NCBI GenBank assembly: GCA_051252005.1
Contig: JBPOEZ010000004.1
Location: forward strand, 62,001-126,000
Direction: 5' to 3'
Length of the DNA stretch: 64,000 nucleotides
DNA from: JACOMS01 sp051252005
GTDB lineage: Bacteria > Pseudomonadota > Alphaproteobacteria > Caulobacterales > Maricaulaceae
Positions 61,894-64,000 of the stretch are shown here, piece by piece (position 1 is the stretch's first letter; each line of letters starts with the position of its first letter). The translations under genes and the position numbers were made by a program. Below the pieces are notes generated by a model that did no database searches, was not told the origin of the DNA, and was given only the letters and a program-made list of their open reading frames with translations.

Positions 61894-63330
61894 ATGAGAA
61901 AGTTCTTATCAATTCTTATTGGTGTTACAGCACTGATATTTGCTGCACAAAGTTCTACGGCAGATACAGGGGGGCTGTGTAGGGCTTTGGAGCGACCGAA
62001 TATTGATTGTAGCTGTGTAACTGATCGCATGAACATGTTTCAAGCTGCGGCGCCCACGGAACTCATGAAGGCCCTTTTTAAGGAACAATATGCCCTATCT
62101 ATAGGTGCGGATAATAATTTTGAGCCTGTGTTAGAAGAATTTAACCGCGACCCAATGACCGCATTAACGCAAAGCGCCGCAATGGACCGAGTTGGTGGTA
62201 TGCCGAGCAATATTGGCGATTTTGAAGCGGGCTGTGTCATCCCCGGGGCCCAAAATCATGTATTCCCGTCGCCGTCTGCCAATTCTCAAGCTGCTCTTTT
62301 TGTCGAAGCCGGAGTCAAAAGCGCTGGGGAGAACTCCCGGAACAGTCTCGTTTGTCACGCGAACCGCCTTGATAGCTATCTGTCCCGTCAAGAGTTCGAG
62401 GCCTACCAGTTGTCATACTCTTATTATGGACGAAATCAAACAGATGATGACGATGCATTGCGCGCCCGAAAGATGGGTGTCTCCCGCGCGCAATACAAGC
62501 GACTCGCAGCCTCAGGGCGACAGAAATATGACGAAACCTATGACAAAGATTCGTCCTATTGCTCGGCCATGACATATGCCGCGAGAATTACGCCAGAGCA
62601 AAATCAGGCGGCGCTTGACAGGCAGGCCGCGCAGGCTGCTGACGCGCAAAACCAGCCCGTATCAGGAAGCTTTCTCAACGGAGATGATGAAACCAAAGCT
62701 CGCAAAATTATGCAATCTGAATGCTCGTCAAACGGCGGTTCTTCGTCATTTTGCGGCTGCGTGATGGCTGACTTTGAAAAGAAAGTCGTACAAAAGTCAC
62801 CACGTCCGGGTGTTACCCTGGCTTGGGCATTAATGCGCGCGGGGAGTAGTCTGCCTAGCGACGACCTCATACAGCTTACTATGGCGTCAAACCGCAATGA
62901 CCAAAAGGCTGCGGGGCAAATGTTTATGAGCACAATGGATGTGGGCGATAGCTGCACCGAAGCCAAAGTTACACCTAAAGCCATGAAAGGCGATCCGCGC
63001 GAACGTATGATCGAAATCTGTACGGCGGAGAATGAGAACAAAACCATGTGCATCTGCACCACCGATAAAATGCGCAGTAAGCTGAGCTCAGATGATTTTG
63101 AGCTCATTGTGGATATCCGAGAGGCTGACTTTCGGGGTGCAGATGACCCTCTAGCAGAAGTGGCAGCAGATCGCGGCCTGACAGCCAAAGAAGCCGAACA
63201 AGCCATGATGACAAATCAGAGTCTAATGGGCGGCATCATGGCCATGGATATGATGTCATGCATGGGCGGCATGCCGGGAATGCCCGACATGAGCCAAATC
63301 CCGGGAATGCCTAAGCTACCGGGTCAGTAA
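61894..63330 (+). CDS. Secreted cysteine-module protein of unknown function
   Basis: 478 residues with a signal peptide (cleavage near SSTA-DT). A module of about 100 residues is repeated: C29-x9-C39-x-C41, C277-x9-C287-x-C289 and C376-x9-C386-x-C388, each followed 65-73 residues later by another Cys (114, 354, 456). A fourth, degenerate copy between them keeps C154 (VCHANRLDSYLS, like ICTTDKMRSKLS) and C223. The even spacing suggests internal disulfides or metal sites. The C-terminus is Met/Gly/Pro-rich (MGGMPGMPDM). GGAGG five bases upstream supports the start at 61894. No function can be named. Confidence 0.78.
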   Translation: MRKFLSILIGVTALIFAAQSSTADTGGLCRALERPNIDCSCVTDRMNMFQAAAPTELMKALFKEQYALSIGADNNFEPVLEEFNRDPMTALTQSAAMDRVGGMPSNIGDFEAGCVIPGAQNHVFPSPSANSQAALFVEAGVKSAGENSRNSLVCHANRLDSYLSRQEFEAYQLSYSYYGRNQTDDDDALRARKMGVSRAQYKRLAASGRQKYDETYDKDSSYCSAMTYAARITPEQNQAALDRQAAQAADAQNQPVSGSFLNGDDETKARKIMQSECSSNGGSSSFCGCVMADFEKKVVQKSPRPGVTLAWALMRAGSSLPSDDLIQLTMASNRNDQKAAGQMFMSTMDVGDSCTEAKVTPKAMKGDPRERMIEICTAENENKTMCICTTDKMRSKLSSDDFELIVDIREADFRGADDPLAEVAADRGLTAKEAEQAMMTNQSLMGGIMAMDMMSCMGGMPGMPDMSQIPGMPKLPGQ

Positions 63331-63438
63331 CATATGTGCTTTTTCTGCCTGTGAAGTGTACTTCATGTCGTGCTCCGCTGCGCCTTAATCGACATAGACT
63401 TTTCACTTTAATTTAAGACTGACCCAAAGGAAACCATT

Positions 63439-64000
63439 ATGCCTTGTCTTCGTTATCTAGCATTGATTTTTGCCAGCCTTTGGATTTTTACATCTGTAGG
63501 GCAGGCCCAAACGCTAAACCAGCAACCCATTAGGCCCATTACAAATGATGCTTTGAAGCAAAAAGCTCCGCAAGAAAATGTGAGTGTCGACTTGGTTGCT
63601 AAGAGGCTTGAGGCGCAAAGACAAAAAAAAGAGGCTTTGTGCAAATCTTTAGAGCCCAAAATCGATACATGGTGGCATCCAGCATTTGATTGGAGCATGC
63701 CAGCGCGTTACGGCCATGACCGTAAGCTATATGACGGTGACAACGGGGTTAAGGTTGGGAATGGGATAATAGACCTCCCTAACACCCGTGACTATATCAT
63801 GAATACGAAAAGTTATTCTAATAACGCAAATGATGCTTGCCCATGCTCGGGCTCACAATGCGTGCCAAAGTTTCGTGTGAACTTATTCATAGATCAGCGC
63901 GGTAATCGTAATGCGGGATACACGGGGGTGGCCTCAAGTATCCGACATCAAAGGATGAAAAACGGGTGTTCGGTAATAGATTTTCCTGACGCTCCAGAGC
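63439..64000 (+). CDS. Secreted protein of unknown function, cut by the window edge
   Basis: The frame is open from the ATG at 63439 to the end of the window (187 codons, no stop). A signal peptide of about 23 residues (MPCLRYLALIFASLWIFTS...GQAQ) leads to a basic/Gln-rich region and a domain with TWWHPAFDWSMPARYG and the cluster CPCSGSQC. AAAGGA 9 bases upstream supports the start. It reads in the same direction as the cysteine-module gene, 108 bases away. No family is recognised. Confidence 0.75.
   Translation, partial: MPCLRYLALIFASLWIFTSVGQAQTLNQQPIRPITNDALKQKAPQENVSVDLVAKRLEAQRQKKEALCKSLEPKIDTWWHPAFDWSMPARYGHDRKLYDGDNGVKVGNGIIDLPNTRDYIMNTKSYSNNANDACPCSGSQCVPKFRVNLFIDQRGNRNAGYTGVASSIRHQRMKNGCSVIDFPDAPE

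Overview
The window looks like a chromosomal segment of a marine, free-living alphaproteobacterium, plausibly Hyphomonadaceae/Maricaulales-like. The taxonomic call is inferred from gene order and family content, not from a database search. Pointers are the block rne / amiC / PBP1A / prfB, the block pepA / lptF-lptG / surA-pdxA-rsmA, the pair uvrC-pgsA, an AcvB/VirJ-type lysyl-PG hydrolase beside MprF, an alphaproteobacterial LexA box (GTTC-N7-GTTC), and a TonB receptor/sulfatase/GH3 sugar locus. I see no tRNA, rRNA or CRISPR array.

Layout. 0-6.6 kb: the tail of an outer-membrane barrel gene and its terminator, a PhoD-type phosphatase, two CNT nucleoside transporters (one canonical and linked to uridine kinase, one with changed base-binding residues), a 2OG-Fe(II) oxygenase and a DsbA-like protein. 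This part reads as phosphate and nucleoside scavenging. 6.6-19.7 kb: a core block with an M48 metalloprotease, RNase E with a long Lys/Ala/Pro tail and a structured leader, amidase, PBP1A, prfB with an intact programmed +1 frameshift, an EnvZ/OmpR-type pair and a branched-chain aminotransferase. 19.9-23.6 kb: an AT-richer accessory stretch carrying a Sir2-HerA antiphage pair, followed by an unknown membrane protein under a LexA-box promoter. 23.7-35.2 kb: two CDP-alcohol phosphatidyltransferases (the second with a degenerate motif), uvrC, rsmA, pdxA, surA, lptG, lptF, pepA, holC and an AcvB-like hydrolase. lptD is missing from its usual place between lptG and surA. 35.2-41.3 kb: MprF, an acid phosphatase lipoprotein, an L,D-transpeptidase and an LD-carboxypeptidase, all envelope functions.

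41.4-51.3 kb: a polysaccharide utilisation locus (alpha/beta hydrolase, sulfatase, GPH-type symporter, GH3 beta-glycosidase, TonB-dependent receptor), with a divergent TetR regulator and an AT-rich inverted repeat between receptor and regulator. The simplest reading is uptake of a sulfated glycan by the receptor, trimming by sulfatase, hydrolase and GH3, and sugar import by the symporter. 51.3-58.9 kb: a tightly overlapped operon for an aminodeoxysugar-decorated surface glycan (WecE/RffA-like aminotransferase, methyltransferase, GT2, Asp/Asn beta-hydroxylase-family protein, RffC-like acetyltransferase), then a cupin/JmjC-like protein with an HxA instead of HxD motif and a GT-C-like membrane protein. 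58.9-59.3 kb holds the remnant of an IS6-type transposase.

59.3-64 kb: a LuxR-type regulator fused to an alpha/beta-hydrolase domain that has lost its Ser and His, a lipoprotein of unknown function, a secreted protein made of about four cysteine modules (C-x9-C-x-C), and an unknown secreted protein that runs off the right edge.
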